Positions 34,301 through 47,299 of a stretch of DNA of 64,000 bases are shown here, one piece after another. The notes beneath the pieces are model-generated. The model saw only the letters and a list, made by a program, of their open reading frames with translations, was not told where the DNA came from and searched no databases. Source of the stretch: Hemibagrus wyckioides (Eukaryota; Chordata; Actinopteri; Siluriformes; Bagridae). Every line of letters begins with the position of its first letter. The first letter of the stretch is position 1. Position numbers and translations under genes: made by a program. The DNA lies in the NCBI RefSeq assembly GCF_019097595.1, contig NC_080734.1, forward strand, positions 17,682,392-17,746,391, read 5' to 3'.

Positions 34301-37300
34301 AAAGAGGCCAATCCCTTTCAGACGCCAGCGGATGCAGATAGATGAGCTTCTCCCTGCTTCCCGTGGCATCTCTTCTTCAGTTGCGGCACAGCCCGATGAC
34401 CCGTACGTTGCTGATCTTCTCCAAGTGGCGGACAACAGGTACGAGAGAGCTTTTATCACTAACTCCAGATTTTTGCTTACATCCAGTTTGTGTGAGTACG
34501 GTTTGCTGTTTGTTTTAGGATTCAGGAGCTGCAGCAGGAAGTGACAGTGCTGAAGTTGGCTCTAGAAAGAGCCCAGGGAGGAATCAAGCACCTCAATGCT
34601 CAGGTACATGTGATATTTCTGAAAAATTCTAAGATCTGAAACTGCAAACTATACCAACTTTCAATTCGAAATGTTATGCCTGATTGGCCATTCGTATAGG
34701 TGGAGGAGCGAGATAAGGAGATTGAGCGCCTGAATCGAGCTCTAGATGGAGGACGACCGTATGATGTCATCACTCTGGAGGCTCAGAACATCAGCAATGA
34801 AAAGCTCATTGCTCACTTAAATTTACAGGTGACTATTTGCGTGTGTACTGAATTGAACTGGAGTTTTTTGGTTTGTTTGTTTTGCATGTAGAAAGTCTCT
34901 TTAACTTGTTTTGCATGTCTAAAGTCTCTTTAACTTGTATGATTTAATTTAAAGAAATGAAATTGCTTATGACCAAGAGGAAGAGAAACGCGTCCCCTTT
35001 TGGGGCAAAAAAAAAGACAAAACAAAAACTTAAAACACTGTGTCTCATCAGATTTCAAGATTAGTTCTGTATGATTGTGTGCCGAAATAGTAAAAAATAA
35101 CTCAGAATTATGTATCTGAATAATACCCTACTAAATGCTATGTTAAATATGTTACATTAGCCTGCACTAATACCACTGTGTTATTATTAACACTTCTATT
35201 ATTCTGATATAGAGTTAATTCTGTTCCTCTTGTAGGACTTCTATTAGGAGTCATTTGTTCACATTTGCAGGAATCTATAGTTGTAGCAGTTGTAACATGC
35301 GTCTTAGAAAACATGTCATATCACAAGTTCTTGGTGTGCTAGTAACATCCGGAGTGCAGCTGTGTTCAAAACAAATTATTCAGTTTTATTTATTTATTTA
35401 TTGCTGATTTTGTCTTTGGTCTGCTTATGGATGTACACACACACACACACACACACTGTCCTCTGAGTGTTCAGGGAGAAATAAAAGAAATTCACATAAA
35501 TATACTATATATGCAATAACAGGGCTCTGGTGTGCCATGTAAATAATTACCCCACCCCACCCCACCCCCCAGTGCAGACCCATGCTAAACCGCGCCCCTA
35601 CCTGCAAAAAATATCCTGTGTACTGGTCCACTTTTTGTTAACGCTTTCTTCTGAAGTTCCATAAAGCCTTGGTTTAACCCAATAAAGAACACTCACACAT
35701 GTATTACTTCATAAGCATATGTTTAAGCAGGATGGCAAAAACGTAATGAAATGTAGTTATTTCATTAAGTCTCATATTATCTCTCTCTCTCTCTCTCACT
35801 CAAATGTGCTCTAAAAGATTGAGTACCTGCAGGAAACAAACAGGGCACTGGAACAGAGGGTGGAGGGATTACAACAAAAGAAGAAGACATTTTCTAGCGA
35901 GGTGGCCGACCTGAGCGCCAGGAACCAGGAGCTGTGCAGTGAACTCACCCAGATAGACCAGCTCGCCCAGCAGCTAGAGAGAGACAAGGAGATGGTGATG
36001 GAGACAGCTGACATGGAGCTGCAGGACGCCAGGGTAAGGAACGCGTAGCTTTCTGATATAACTGGAATTTATTTACAGAGTCACGAAAAAATGTCTGTGG
36101 TACGTTCGATTAATTTCATATGAGATTAAATTGAAGTCTAATTTATTTTGGGGGGAAAATACACTTTGTTTTTAAACACAACCTCATTGCAATTATTTGC
36201 AAGAAAATGTTACAGAAGCATTGCCCCATGTTTTATTTGACCCAAATCCACTATTAGGGAAATAAATAAGAAGAAACACAGAGAGCTGTGACACAAGTCT
36301 GTCTTTCCCCCCACACTTAGTGAAGAAGGTGGTCAGAAAGGCACAGATTTAAGAAGCTGCAACTAGTTTCTGGATCTTAGAGCAAATGACATGCAAATGA
36401 CACTTCCTAATCCTCACAAAAAAATAGTTTACTGACCAGAGGAATCAAGCTTTTGACCTGGCTACATCATTGAAAAACTGTAGACTGTTGTTTATTATTA
36501 GTGCTGTCATGCTAACCAAGGGAAGTTAAACCTAGAGGAGTCAATAATTGTGACACTTTCTTTTTTAAAGTTAAGAATAACCACAGCAACAGAGCTAAAC
36601 TGTTATAGAGCAGAGCAAACACACATACATCTATATAATTTGGGATTGTTAAACAATACATGAACACTTTTTGTTCTTATTAACGCTTTGCTGCTCTGTT
36701 GATGATGCCTGTGTCCGTTTTCAGAAAGAGATTCAGCGGCTGCACAAACAAACAGAAGAACTAGAGGAGGTCATTTCCAAATTAAGACAAGTACGTATTA
36801 CAGGCTCCTGAAACTCTGCCCACAACATTATCTTGTGAAATGTTAAATTGGACATCGTTGCAGTATAGAAGGCTAGCTTTAGAGATAGGACAAGGGTAGC
36901 TCAGGGGTTGAGGCTGATAAGATAAGATAAACTGCGTAGCTGTATCTCAGTGTAAGACACTTTAAATTAAAGTGGCATTTAAATGAGGGATTTGTAAATA
37001 TCGCATATACTATATGGCAAAAAGCATGTGGACACCAAATAATGTGTCACATATACAACATGTGAATGCTGAACATCCCATTTCCAGATTTAGTCCCCCT
37101 TTTGCTGTTATAATAAGCTCCACTCTTCTGGGAAGGCTTCCCACTCAAGATTAGCAAATCAGAGCATCATGTTATAGATTAAATGGATCTGTTTAGGATT
37201 ATTCTTTGGGTTGGTTACGTAAGATTTCTGTGTAAGTACTTGTATTATATGTCTTTGCTTCAGAACCTAGCAGAAGGCAATCATGAGAAGGACCGTCTGA

Positions 37301-40300
37301 AGGATCAGCTATCAGCAGTGCAGGAGGAAAATGTGAAGATGGAGGGATTGATGAATTTCGTGGAAGAGGAAAAGAAGAGACTGCAGGACAAAGTGGAGAA
37401 AATGACGCACGCTGGTGAGAAGCACAACTAATTCTTAATGTGAGAGACGTGTAAAGAGATCAAAATGAATTAAAGACTTGAGGGAGATATTGTTAATGAT
37501 ATTAAATTATATCTGTAAGAGTGCATCGGTCAGTGGAGGACTCTGCTCCTGAGTTTCTCCTGAGTAGGTCTGTGAATCTGTTTCAGATAAAGAAATGGTT
37601 TTAGAATTGGAGCGTATGCGTAATCGACATGGCATGTGTGGCAAAGAGCGTTCTCCATCTCGATTGGACGCTTTCGTGAAGAGTTTGGAAGAAGAAAGGG
37701 ACTACTACAGACATGAGGCAGAGAAATGTAGAAAGACAAGGGGAGGGGCAGACAGTGTCAGTCCTTCCAAGAGCAGGAGTCCCAGAGGGCGTGGGAGCTG
37801 GCCTGTAAGAGTAAGACACTCTGTAAATACATAAACACCAATAAACGACGCTGCAGAAACAGATGCCTGGATAAAATTCTATTTTTGTACCATGTTTTTT
37901 TTTTTTGTTTGTATGCAGGGAGAAAGTGCAGACACTGAACTGTCACGTGCGCTGAGAGAGAGAGATGAGCTGCAAGCCATGCTGCTGGACTTTGAGAAAC
38001 ACATGGAGGACATCCAGATAAAAGTCAAACTGCTCACCACTGAGAGAGACCAACTCAGCACTCAATATCAGCAGGTAACAAACACATCTTTAACACATCA
38101 CATATGTATGTGGTTTACGCAACAGGTCTTTACCGTATGGTGTGTGTGTGCGCTTAGGCCCAGGAGGAGCTGCAGAGTGTCCGCGGCAAGTTAGCATATT
38201 CTCCAGAGCTGCAGCGGAGAGTGAGAGAGCAGACAGACACCGAACTACATAAAGTCACAACAGAAAGAGATGCTCTCCGCGAGAGACTCAAGGTTTGTGT
38301 GGGCGGTTTGGTGAGACCATTTATGTTTGTGGTCGGCCACTGTGCAAATTTATGGGAGAGAAGTTTGTCTGTTTCTGCCAAAACCACCATCATAAGGGAA
38401 TATTCTATGACTCTTCAATCCAGTCTCCATTTACTGCATTTGTAATGTTTGATTTATCACCATGACAATCGTTTTTAATGCACAAGTCCTGTTCCAACAT
38501 GACTGCACACCAGTGCATAAAGCAAGGTCCATAAAGACATGGATGAGTGAGTTTGGTGTGGTCTGTCCTGCACAGAGTCCTGATCTCAACCAGATAGAAC
38601 ACCTTTGGGATGAATTAGAGCGGAGACTGTGAGCCAGGGCAAAACTGGGACGTCTGTCTTTACATGCACATGAATGTAATATGGAGTTGTCCCGCCCCTT
38701 TACATCTTCAACAACAGCTTCAACTCTTCTGGGAAGGCTTTCCACAAGGATTAGGAATGTGTTTATGGGAATTTTTGACCATTCCTCTAGAAGCGCATTT
38801 GTGAGGTCAGGCACGTGGGACGAGAAGGTATGGCTCACAGTCTCCGCTCTAATTCACCCCATAGGTGTTCTATGGGGTTGAGGTCAGGACTCTGTGAAGT
38901 TCCTCCTCATCCATGTCTTTATGGACCTTGCTTTGCGCACTGGTGTGCAGTCATGTTGGAACAGGAAGGGGTCATCCCCAAACTGTTCCCACAAAGTTGG
39001 GAGCATGAAATTGTCTTGATATGCTGAAGCATTAAGAGTTCCTTTCACTGGAACTAAGGAGCCGAGCCCAACCCCTGAAAAACAACACCTGAATTCCATG
39101 ATTTGTGTCCCAAAACTTTTGGCAACATAGTGTATCAACCTACATTGCCTTTTAAGAGAAGAGGCTTCTTTCTAATTGGAAAATTATATGACAATGTAAT
39201 ACTAATATTGTTGTAGTAAGTCCATCCAGTATCTTTTATTCTGCGGATCACTTGTTGTGAATTGTTGCATAAACTTAGATAAAAACCAGATTTTGTCCCA
39301 ATATATCTTAATTACATATTCTCTACAGACACGGTGGATAGAAACTAGGTTGAAAATTCTGCAGTAAATATATATTACTGGTAATGTGTCTTTCTCAGAT
39401 TTACACTGTAAGTGGAACGTTTCTCATTGTTCTCACACTCAATGTGTGTGTGTTTGACGTGCAGGTGGCTCAGACTTTAGCTCTGACAGACAGAGAGCAG
39501 GAGGAGATAAGAATAATGGAGCTGGAGAACACTGTTCAGATGGTACAAATATTAATTTATTCTATCAGTAATTATGTGCTGATGGTAGCGAATGTTAGTA
39601 TGGTTAGCTGTGTGTGTTGTGCATTGAGAACTCTAATATTGATTCAATGTAATTGTGTACAGAATAGTATAAGACATGGGTTGGTTCATGAGGTCAATAC
39701 CATTAAGTATTAAATATTTTCATTCATTAAATATTTTATTATTTATAATTAAATGAACATTTCGAAGAACTATTTAGTGGCACCCCTAAAATTAGTTTCA
39801 ATGAATGATAAAATATTATCTTTGAAAAAATCTGTTCTAAACTCCATATTAAAAAAGATTCATAATTGTATGTAATTTCCATTAAAGATGTGCCATCCGT
39901 AGGTCAGACTCTGAGGTTAGACATGTGACCAGTTGTTTATTAATTCACACTGACTTGTGAATTGTAGCTGGAGAGAGAGCGGTCAGATCTGCACACACAG
40001 GTGGCTGTATTAAAGGAGAGCCGTGTAGCTCTCGAAGAGGAGCTGAAGGCCCGCTCAGCAGCCTTGCTTCAGAATGCAGAAGAGATGGCCCAGCACCGGG
40101 CTGAGAGCAGCACTCTGAGGTACAGTGGACTGTGTGTTTATCTGTGTCTTCTTGATAATGTACAATCTTTTGCACCAATATGCTTTTGGAAAACTGAAAT
40201 GTCTGTTTGTAGGCTGTTGCAGGAGCAAATGGAGAAGTCTCTGTCTGATGTTCAGCACAGATTGTCTGTAAAGGCTAGCGAACTGCAGGCAGCTCACCAA

Positions 40301-43300
40301 CAAATGGACAAATTAGAGGAGAGAATCAGTAAGTCATCGCACTAACATGCTCATCTGTATGGTTCGTGACATACACAATTTGACCGATACAACACTCACA
40401 TCTACTATTATATATTCATTATTTTATTAGTGTTTCTAATAAGCATGTCTTTTTTTTTCTAGCCGAACTGACTAGGAATGGGTCTTCTCAAAAAGATGAG
40501 GTGGCAACGCTGCAGGCTGCCATCGCATCTCTGGATCGAGAGAAGGACATTCTGCAGGAGGCAGTGGACCAGAAGGCAGAGAGTATGGTCCTGCTGAAGG
40601 ACCAGCTAAACAAGAAGGTACCATAGTGTCACCTCATCACATAACAGGGATTATCACTGTCCTTATGCTCCCCTTATATTATGTTTTTAGACAATATTAA
40701 AACCAAGAATACTGAAAATGTATTTATACAGTTATAAAGTTAAGCCAGGTTATTATTTGTGATGTTAACTATTCATGAGATTCCATTATTCTGCAGGAGA
40801 AGATGCTGACAGAAGTTCGACTCACCATAACAGAAATGGAGAACTCTTTAGAGTGAGTGTGTGTGTGTGTGTGTGGCTGAATTCTCAAATTTGATTGGTC
40901 AGTTTTGGCTGTAACAGGAATGATAGCTTAATGCTAATGCACTCATTCTAACATGTTATTTGTTTTTACATTTAGATTTCTGGCATTTGGCAGATGCCCT
41001 TATCCAGACTTACATTTTTATCTCATTTTTATACAACAGCTATTGAGGGTTAAGGGCCAGAAGCCCACCAGGGGTAGCTTGGTGGACGTGGGATTCAAAC
41101 TCCCAACCTTCTGAACAGTAGTCCAAAGCCTTAAGATTAGTCTTAGGCTCTAAGATAATAATAAATGAATAAAAAAAATACATTTTTAACAAATGAGGAT
41201 ATTGTTGATGTGCTTTTCTGTTAGAACATTTATGAAAGGAGTCTTGCCAATCCAGGCAATGCTTAGAAACAGTCACAGTCAAATAATAGTTTTTGGGAAA
41301 CACAGCACCTTGGCATGGATTATTTTTGTATGAATCACATCTTTATATGAACACAATTCTGTTGTGTCCTTATGTGGTAGAAAATATTTTGTATTTGTGA
41401 TAGTTGCTGTTACAGATTTTGAGTGTGTTGTGTATTTTATAGACAACTAAAGGGGGTGCTGAGCAGCCGAGAGCGGGAGATAGCTAGTCTTCGCAGACAG
41501 TTAGATCAGTCGCAGGAGGAACTCTCATCTGTCAGCCATGACAGAGAGATTGCACTGCGAGAGAACCGCAGACTACAGGATGACCTGGCCACCATGACCA
41601 GAGAAAACCAGGTACACACACTGACATGATGGACAATAGCACTCCAGCTCCATGAACATTTAGGTAAATACAGTGTGTCTGTGCTGTTGTGTAAAGGCAG
41701 TGCACAGAGAAATGGAAGAGGCACTGAGAGAGAGGGATGAGCTAAAGATGAGAGTCCACTCCTACATTTCTGAAGTGGCCAAGATCGAGAAAATAATGGC
41801 CTCCAAGGTAAACCGCATTTATGTGTCGCTTCACGGTAATGTATGGATCTGTGGATTTCTCAAAAGATGTGTCTTAAAAAAAAGAAAATGCTTGCTTTTA
41901 GTATTGCTGTGTTGTTATCCGTCTAATAATCAAGGCATCTTTCAATTGAAGCAATTTGTACAACTTAAGAACGACAAAGAACGACAGCATATCACGAATT
42001 AGCACCTTTATTGTGGAAGTACATCAGCTGATGATATGAGGGACATTCAACAGGAACAGGAGAACAGGGAGATGTTGGAGCGTTTCCGCTCAGCACATAT
42101 AAACGCTGAGGAGCGCGAGCTAAAACTGCAGCAGGCTGAGGGTCTCAACAATTCCATCAAACTGGAGCTTCTCTCCTCTGACACGGAGCGCAGACACCTC
42201 CGAGAGAAGCTCTCCCTGCAGGACCGAGAGATACAGGAGGTAATAAGAATGTACAAATTTCAATTACAATTAAAATTAATCAAAGATAGCTTTGCAAAAC
42301 TGGATGCTAAATAAACAGTGTTTTCTCTTGTGGTAGTTGTGGAAATTTTATATTAACTATACTAATATTGTGGCACTACTTTGCAAAATGTATAAAGATT
42401 TTTATTTTGAATGACAAATATATATTAAGAAAATTATAATTTATTCTACAAACCTACCTTTATGGTAGAGGAGTGAAACTTTTGGACTTCTGATCTTCAC
42501 TTGTCCACTCCTTGCTGCTCTCTCCTTGTTTAAATGTGTAGCACATGAATGCACTGCAGGCGTATGAGGCTCAGGTATCCTCTCTGGTGCGGGCAACGTC
42601 TCGGCTAGAGGACGAGCTCCAGTCGGCACGGGCAGAGAAAGCATCGGTGCTAGCCGATCTCGCCTCCGTACGTGAGCTCTGCGTTAAACTAGACTCCAGC
42701 AAAGAGCTGACCACACGGCAACTTGCTGCCAAGAGCATGGAGCTGGAGCGGGTGAGTGTTATATGGTACATACACAATCTAAGCATTTACATATACCCAT
42801 TGTTAATAGCAAACCATCTCAGCTCATCGTATAAGGAGGAGCTCTCTGGAGGAGTTACTAAACCTTGTCTATGTTGTGTAACTCAGATGACTGGTGAGCT
42901 GGAGGATGTACGGTCAGAGATGGAGCTCCTGAAGAAGCAGCTGGCTAGCGAGAAGGTGACTGTGCGTAACTTGGAGACGCTGCTGACCACCAACCGACAG
43001 AAAGAGTTTCAGAACCACCTCAGTGCAAGTGAGAGGGAGTCAGAGCTGAAAGTGCTCAAAGACCGCCTGGCTCTCGCAGACAGCAAAACGTAAGGGTCAG
43101 AAAGGAGTCAGTGCACTCCCCTTACACAAGCCACCTCAATACAAAAAAATAAAAAATGACCTAAAACTACAGCGGGTGAGATTTTGATACCGTTAAAGGT
43201 TTTTCCAGGTTTCTGTGCCCGGAGTAGCCTTAGTTTAATGTTCTTGGCTGACAGAAGTGGAATCTAATGTAAACCCTTCTGCTTTTGTAGCCCATTCACC

Positions 43301-46300
43301 AGATGGTTTGATGTTTTTTGTGTTCTGAGATGCTTTTTAGCTGGCTACGGTTGTAGAGTGATTATTTGAGTTACTGTAGCCTTCTTGGGAACTTGAACCA
43401 GTCTGGCCATTCTCCTCTAAACTCTCATCAAAGATGTCATTTCACCTGTGTAACCAATGCTCACTAGATGGTTCATTATGCTGTGGAAAGTCTATACACC
43501 GTCCTTCAACAAAAACTCCCAGAGATCAGTAATTCCTGAAATACTCCAAATTATTTGTCTGGCACCAACAACCATGCCCCGGCCAAAAAGATCACATTTT
43601 TCCACATTCTGATGTTTGCTCTTGGACTGTATCTGTGTGATTTTATACACTACACTACTGCCACATCATTTGCTGAATAGATAATTAATAAGATACGAAT
43701 GTACAGATGCTCCTTCCTCAGCACAGTCGATGACGATGATATTCAGTCAGCAGTGCCGTCTCTTCTATAGACTTTAAACTGGTACATGCAGTAACGAAGG
43801 TCGTGTGTGTAAAAGGATCTCATTAAACATAATTGTGTGTTTGGTTGCTACAGGACAAGTCACGCTAGAGAGGTTTCTCAGCTGCGCGGAAAATTGTCTC
43901 ATCTCCAGGCAGAAATGGACGTGCTGAAGAGGCAACTGACCACAGAGCGCTTTGAGCGGTGAGACATTCAGGCGTACCTAATACACACGTGCAATATATC
44001 ATAACGTTTGGCAACATCATACCAGAATTCAACTGACTCTTCCACCCATCTCTCACTCTCAGGGAAAGGGCAGTCCAGGAGATGCGAAGACAGGGTGTGT
44101 CTTTTACATCACTGCGTAGCTCCTCCCCCCTCAGTACCTCACACAGTCCCCGCCCATCGTCCCCTGAACCTTCTGCCTTACGCACACCAGAGCGCTTAAT
44201 TGAAAAATCTCCAGAAAAGTGAGTGTTTGCTGGGTTACTTTTTCACTAATTACTTTTATATGTAAGCAAACGTCATTATAATGCAGAAAAAGAATTTCCA
44301 TGATCAGTGCAATCAGAATCAGAGGCTATAGAACAAATAAACAAACTGGCTTGAACGAACGCAAACTTAATGGTGTTCATGATGTTGAAACCTATACTGT
44401 ATCCTGAAACATACAGACAAGCCGGAACGTGAATGATACCAACAGACGTTTTCTAAGACGATGTTTGGCTGTAACATATAGTTCAGGAAGAATAGACAGA
44501 GGTGTAACTGGAAGAACGTGCTGGGGAGTGGGCTTGGGCTTGATCCAAAAACTGTGCAGAGGATATGAAAGAGACTGGAGGCAGTTATAAAGGTGCAGGT
44601 TGAGCAAACAAGTCATTTATAAGGGGGGGTGCAAACATTTCAACTGAGATTTTTCCTATTAGATGCCTTAGTATATTTTATTTCATATAATTTAAAATGA
44701 ATAAACTCTTTGAATTAACTTTCGGACCTTTAGGAAATAAATTCAACGTGTGCGTCTCAATCAGCTCTCTAGCTCCCTAGTTGGTGAATCAGGATCTGGC
44801 GTAGTTGAAGCACTTATTGGACCCTGGCTCATTACACAGTGGGACTCTGATGACTCAATTTCCAGCAACAAGACTGTGCTTCTTGTTGTAAAACTGGCCT
44901 TTATCCACAACACGCAGGACTGACATTATTTTTATCTTTAAAGTACATTATGAAAGATACATTCATCCTTCTGTTACTTATCCTTGAAACATTTGTAGCT
45001 AGTGGATTTTTAAAAATTCATTAAACACTTAGCATGTCTAGTTATATAGAATGTCAACTATGGGAATGAAACGTATCTAAAGTAAGTAATCATTTGAGCG
45101 CTACAACAATGATAACAAGCTACTTATATTTGTGGATGAAGTTGGCTGAGAGCCTCTTTTTTCGAGCTGAGAGGCAACGGAAAATATGACGGCATGTTCC
45201 CTGGTTTTTGCAGGGCATTGTGGGGTTGTTTAGGGAGTGAACATTTCAGCGCACTGGAAGGATTTTGCAATAGAGAGAAAGAACGAGACAGACGGCTCTT
45301 AAAATGGACAACACCCTGACTAGTGAACTAGGGAGCTGATTGAGACGCACCCAATAATAATAATAATTAAAAAGGTTGTTGGTAAATAGGATATTTCATG
45401 ACAACTGTACTTGATCTTTAAAAATCGGATACAACTGAGGGGCATGACTGTTTGTATCTGCTAGGAGCTAGTAACCCAAGTAACCTAACTCAATCCTCAT
45501 CATCTCCAGCGGTCCCGGGAATGCTGGCCACAAGGCGGGAATACACCCCATGGATGCCAGTCCATTGCAGTGTACCACACACACATGTAGACTTTTTTTT
45601 TTTTTTTTTTAATAGCATTTTGTAACTGGGGAGTTCAGTAACTTAACCTTAACCTCACTTTTCCTTCTATGCAAATGATAGAGAACATAAATTCAAGAAT
45701 CAACTGTTTTTAGGAACACACAGTTGAAAAAGCAGGAATACAAACAGAAGACTAGACATGACACTGGTTTTGGTTTAAACAAGAGTGATAGAGCTTACAT
45801 TACTGAAGTATCACTCATCCATCCATTGTCTCCCGATTATCCGGAGCCGGGTCGTGGGGGCAGCAGTCTAAGCAGGGATGCCCAGACGTCCCTCTCCCTG
45901 GACCAGGGGTGTCCAATCTTATCCAGAAAGGGCCGGTGTGGGTGCAGGTTTTCATTCCAACCAAGCAGAAGCTACACCTGATTCCAACTGGCTAATCAGT
46001 AGATCAGTAAACTTTACTTTCAGTAAACTCAGGTGTGGCTTCTGCTCAGTTGGAATAAAAACCCGCACCCACACCGGCCCTTTGTGGATAAGATTAGACA
46101 CCCCTGCCCTAGACACTTCCTCCAACTCTTTTGGGGGAATTCCAAGGCGTTCCCAGGTCAGCCGAGAGACATAGTCCCTCCAGCGTGTCCTGGGTCTTCC
46201 CCAGGGGCTGTTCCTGGTGGGGCATGCCCGGAAAACCTCCCCTGAGACGTCCAGGAGGCATCCGAAACAGATGCCCGTGACACCTCAACTGGCCCCTTTC

Positions 46301-46540
46301 AATATGTAGGAGCAGCGGCTGTACTCCGCGGTGACAGAGCTCCTTACCCTATCTCTAAGGGAACACCCCGCCACCCTATGAAGGAATCTCATTTCGGCCA
46401 CTTGTATCCGGGATCTCGTCCTTTTGGTCATGACCCAAAGCTCATGACCATAAGTGTATCATATACATATATATATATAAGTATCATTCATCTTACACTT
46501 AATTGTGCTTCATTTCAGAAGTGTGAGTTTTAAGGACTAG
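31301..46540 (+). CDS. cep135: Centrosomal protein 135, 25 coding exons
   Basis: CEP135 is a coiled-coil protein of the centriole cartwheel and wall; family knowledge links it to SAS-6 and CPAP during centriole duplication. I read exons 31301-31413, 31493-31683, 31787-31954, 34294-34438, 34519-34603, 34700-34828, 35818-36033, 36725-36790, 37264-37414, 37587-37804, 37919-38074, 38158-38292, 39465-39542, 39968-40119, 40213-40328, 40463-40617, 40797-40852, 41443-41611, 41697-41807, 42054-42239, 42542-42751, 42887-43089, 43854-43958, 44063-44218 and 46519-46540. All introns are GT-AG and phases agree throughout, giving 1,163 residues against 1,140 in human. The N-terminus (INLRKRLDQLGYRQ, LPLVEKLF) and the FLNNQY, QTPGG, LLQVADNR and SPSRLD blocks are diagnostic. 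Exon 10 may end at 37810, adding two residues. The last 22-nt exon, encoding a short SVSFKD-type tail, is the least certain. Several introns contain transposons. Confidence 0.95.
32795..33768 (+). mobile_element. Degenerate Tc1-like element in cep135 intron 3
   Basis: The ends GTGGAAAAAGTAAGCAC (left) and, inverted, GTGCTTCTTACTTTTTCAC (right) are related. Between them are transposase relics: SSKDDSEALRKKVVGACGSG near 32955-33010, NNVTNSKARWWKCSGAVL near 33300-33355, and an HNDPKHKANP-like region broken across frames near 33490-33560. Stops and frame changes are frequent. It does not touch an exon. Confidence 0.75.
37008..37165. mobile_element. Short Tc1-related element remnant in cep135 intron 8
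   Basis: The text from ATACTATATGGCAAAAAGCA through GAACATCCCATTTCCAG to CACTCTTCTGGGAAGGCTTC matches the left part of the 17196-17620 family. It is truncated on the right and lies about 100 bp before the next exon. Confidence 0.65.
38480..39135. mobile_element. Tc1-related foldback element in cep135 intron 12
   Basis: The segment from about 38487 to 38640 (GTTCCAACATGACTGCACAC, then GTCCATAAAGACATGGATGA) recurs in inverted form at about 38835-38970 (CATCCATGTCTTTATGGACC, then GTGTGCAGTCATGTTGGAAC). The arms exceed 100 bp. The right terminus CCAAAACTTTTGGCAACATA matches related elements, but the left terminus seems lost. The intron (38293-39464) keeps normal GT-AG borders. Confidence 0.8.
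40972..41135 (-). mobile_element. tRNA-derived SINE in cep135 intron 17
   Basis: On the minus strand there is a B-box region (GAGTTTGAATCCC, near 41100-41085), then CACCAAGCTACCCCTGGTGG, GGCCCTTAACCCTCAATAG and a tail ending TAAGGGCATCTGCCAAATGC. The A-box end is degraded. It is the same family as the 8870-9045 copy. Confidence 0.75.
44750..45349. mobile_element. TIR element with perfect 18-bp ends, copy 2
   Basis: GTGCGTCTCAATCAGCTC at 44750-44767 and its exact reverse complement at 45332-45349 bound a 600-bp element. It lies in the last intron of cep135. Sub-terminal CTAGCTCCCTAGTT and AACTAGGGAG also pair. It has no transposase. The related copy is at 9942-10518. The flanks (TTCAAC and CCAATA) do not give an obvious TSD. 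Confidence 0.82.
45815..46465 (-). mobile_element. LINE fragment (C-terminal end of a reverse-transcriptase ORF)
   Basis: On the minus strand the text around AGCTTTGGGTCATGACC, CAAGTGGCCGAAATGAG, AGGGTAAGGAGCTCTGTCAC, CCCAGGACACGCTGG and TCTCTCGGCTGACCTGG is characteristic of the C-terminal part and tail of an abundant fish non-LTR retrotransposon. The frame is broken. A hAT-like MITE (45904-46106) lies inside it. The LINE clade is uncertain. It lies in the last cep135 intron, antisense to the gene. Confidence 0.7.
45904..46106. mobile_element. hAT-like MITE, 203 bp, copy 2, nested in the LINE
   Basis: It has CAGGGGTGTCCAATCTTATC at the left and, inverted, GATAAGATTAGACACCCCTG at the right. 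The flanks CCCTGGAC (45896-45903) and CCCTAGAC (46107-46114) are an 8-bp TSD with one mismatch. Same family and length as 4820-5022, and better preserved. Confidence 0.9.
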
Positions 46541-47177
46541 AGAGAAGAAAATAAACCTGAGGATCTTCCGAAAGTGGGCATCAGAAGGAGTTACTCTCTG
46601 GGAATGCTGTTCATACGTCATCCCTCTTGTTGTGAATGTGGTAGGAGAGGCCATCTGATGTCTGTTTCTGGTTACAGTACTTCATTCCATTGTGGCTTGA
46701 ATTCTGATTGGTGCCTTTTTTGCATGAAAGCTTTTTTTTTTTTATCAAGAACATAAAGCCTTAGATTTATCCTAGATAACAAATGCACTGACAGGCTGTT
46801 ACAACCCAATCATGCCACAAAGCCAAACAGAAAAACATGTTTGTTTTATTTAATATCCTGAAGGAAATTGTGTTTTTTTATATATATATGTATGTTACTA
46901 TTTTTCTGTGAACTTTTAAACACATGCTTTTGTAATAGAACAGATTGATGAATTATTAATACATTTATTTCCTGTGATTTTTTTTTTATTTTTTACATAA
47001 ATTCTAGTATTTTTATGTGAAATGTTAGTGTGTGAAGGAGACCAAACAATACTAATGACCAAAAGTCCTCAGGGCTGCCAGTGTTACAGAGAGAGCTCTC
47101 AAACCCCAAACTTATGACTGGTGTTGTGTTTCGTCCATCGTTTGTGTGTTCACGTGAATCATTAATTTATTAACTTG

Positions 47178-47183
47178 AATAAA
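47178..47183 (+). terminator. cep135: Likely cep135 polyadenylation signal
   Basis: An AATAAA hexamer followed by an A-run and, 30-60 bp on, T- and GT-containing text. It lies about 640 bp after the inferred stop at 46540. An earlier AATAAA at about 46550 is only some 10 bp past the stop and is a weaker choice. Confidence 0.4.
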
Positions 47184-47293
47184 AAAATGTACCTAGTTTC
47201 TTACAGCACTTCCTTTCCAGCAGTCAGATGTTTATTGAACACGAGGAGATGCAAGAATGCAAAGGAGAAAACTGACCACTGCTAAACAAAACT

Positions 47294-47299
47294 TTTATT
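47294..47299 (-). terminator. chst14: Candidate chst14 polyadenylation signal
   Basis: TTTATT on the plus strand gives AATAAA on the minus strand. It lies about 860 bp beyond the chst14 stop and only about 110 bp from the cep135 signal on the other strand. Other usable signals may exist nearer the stop. Confidence 0.3.
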
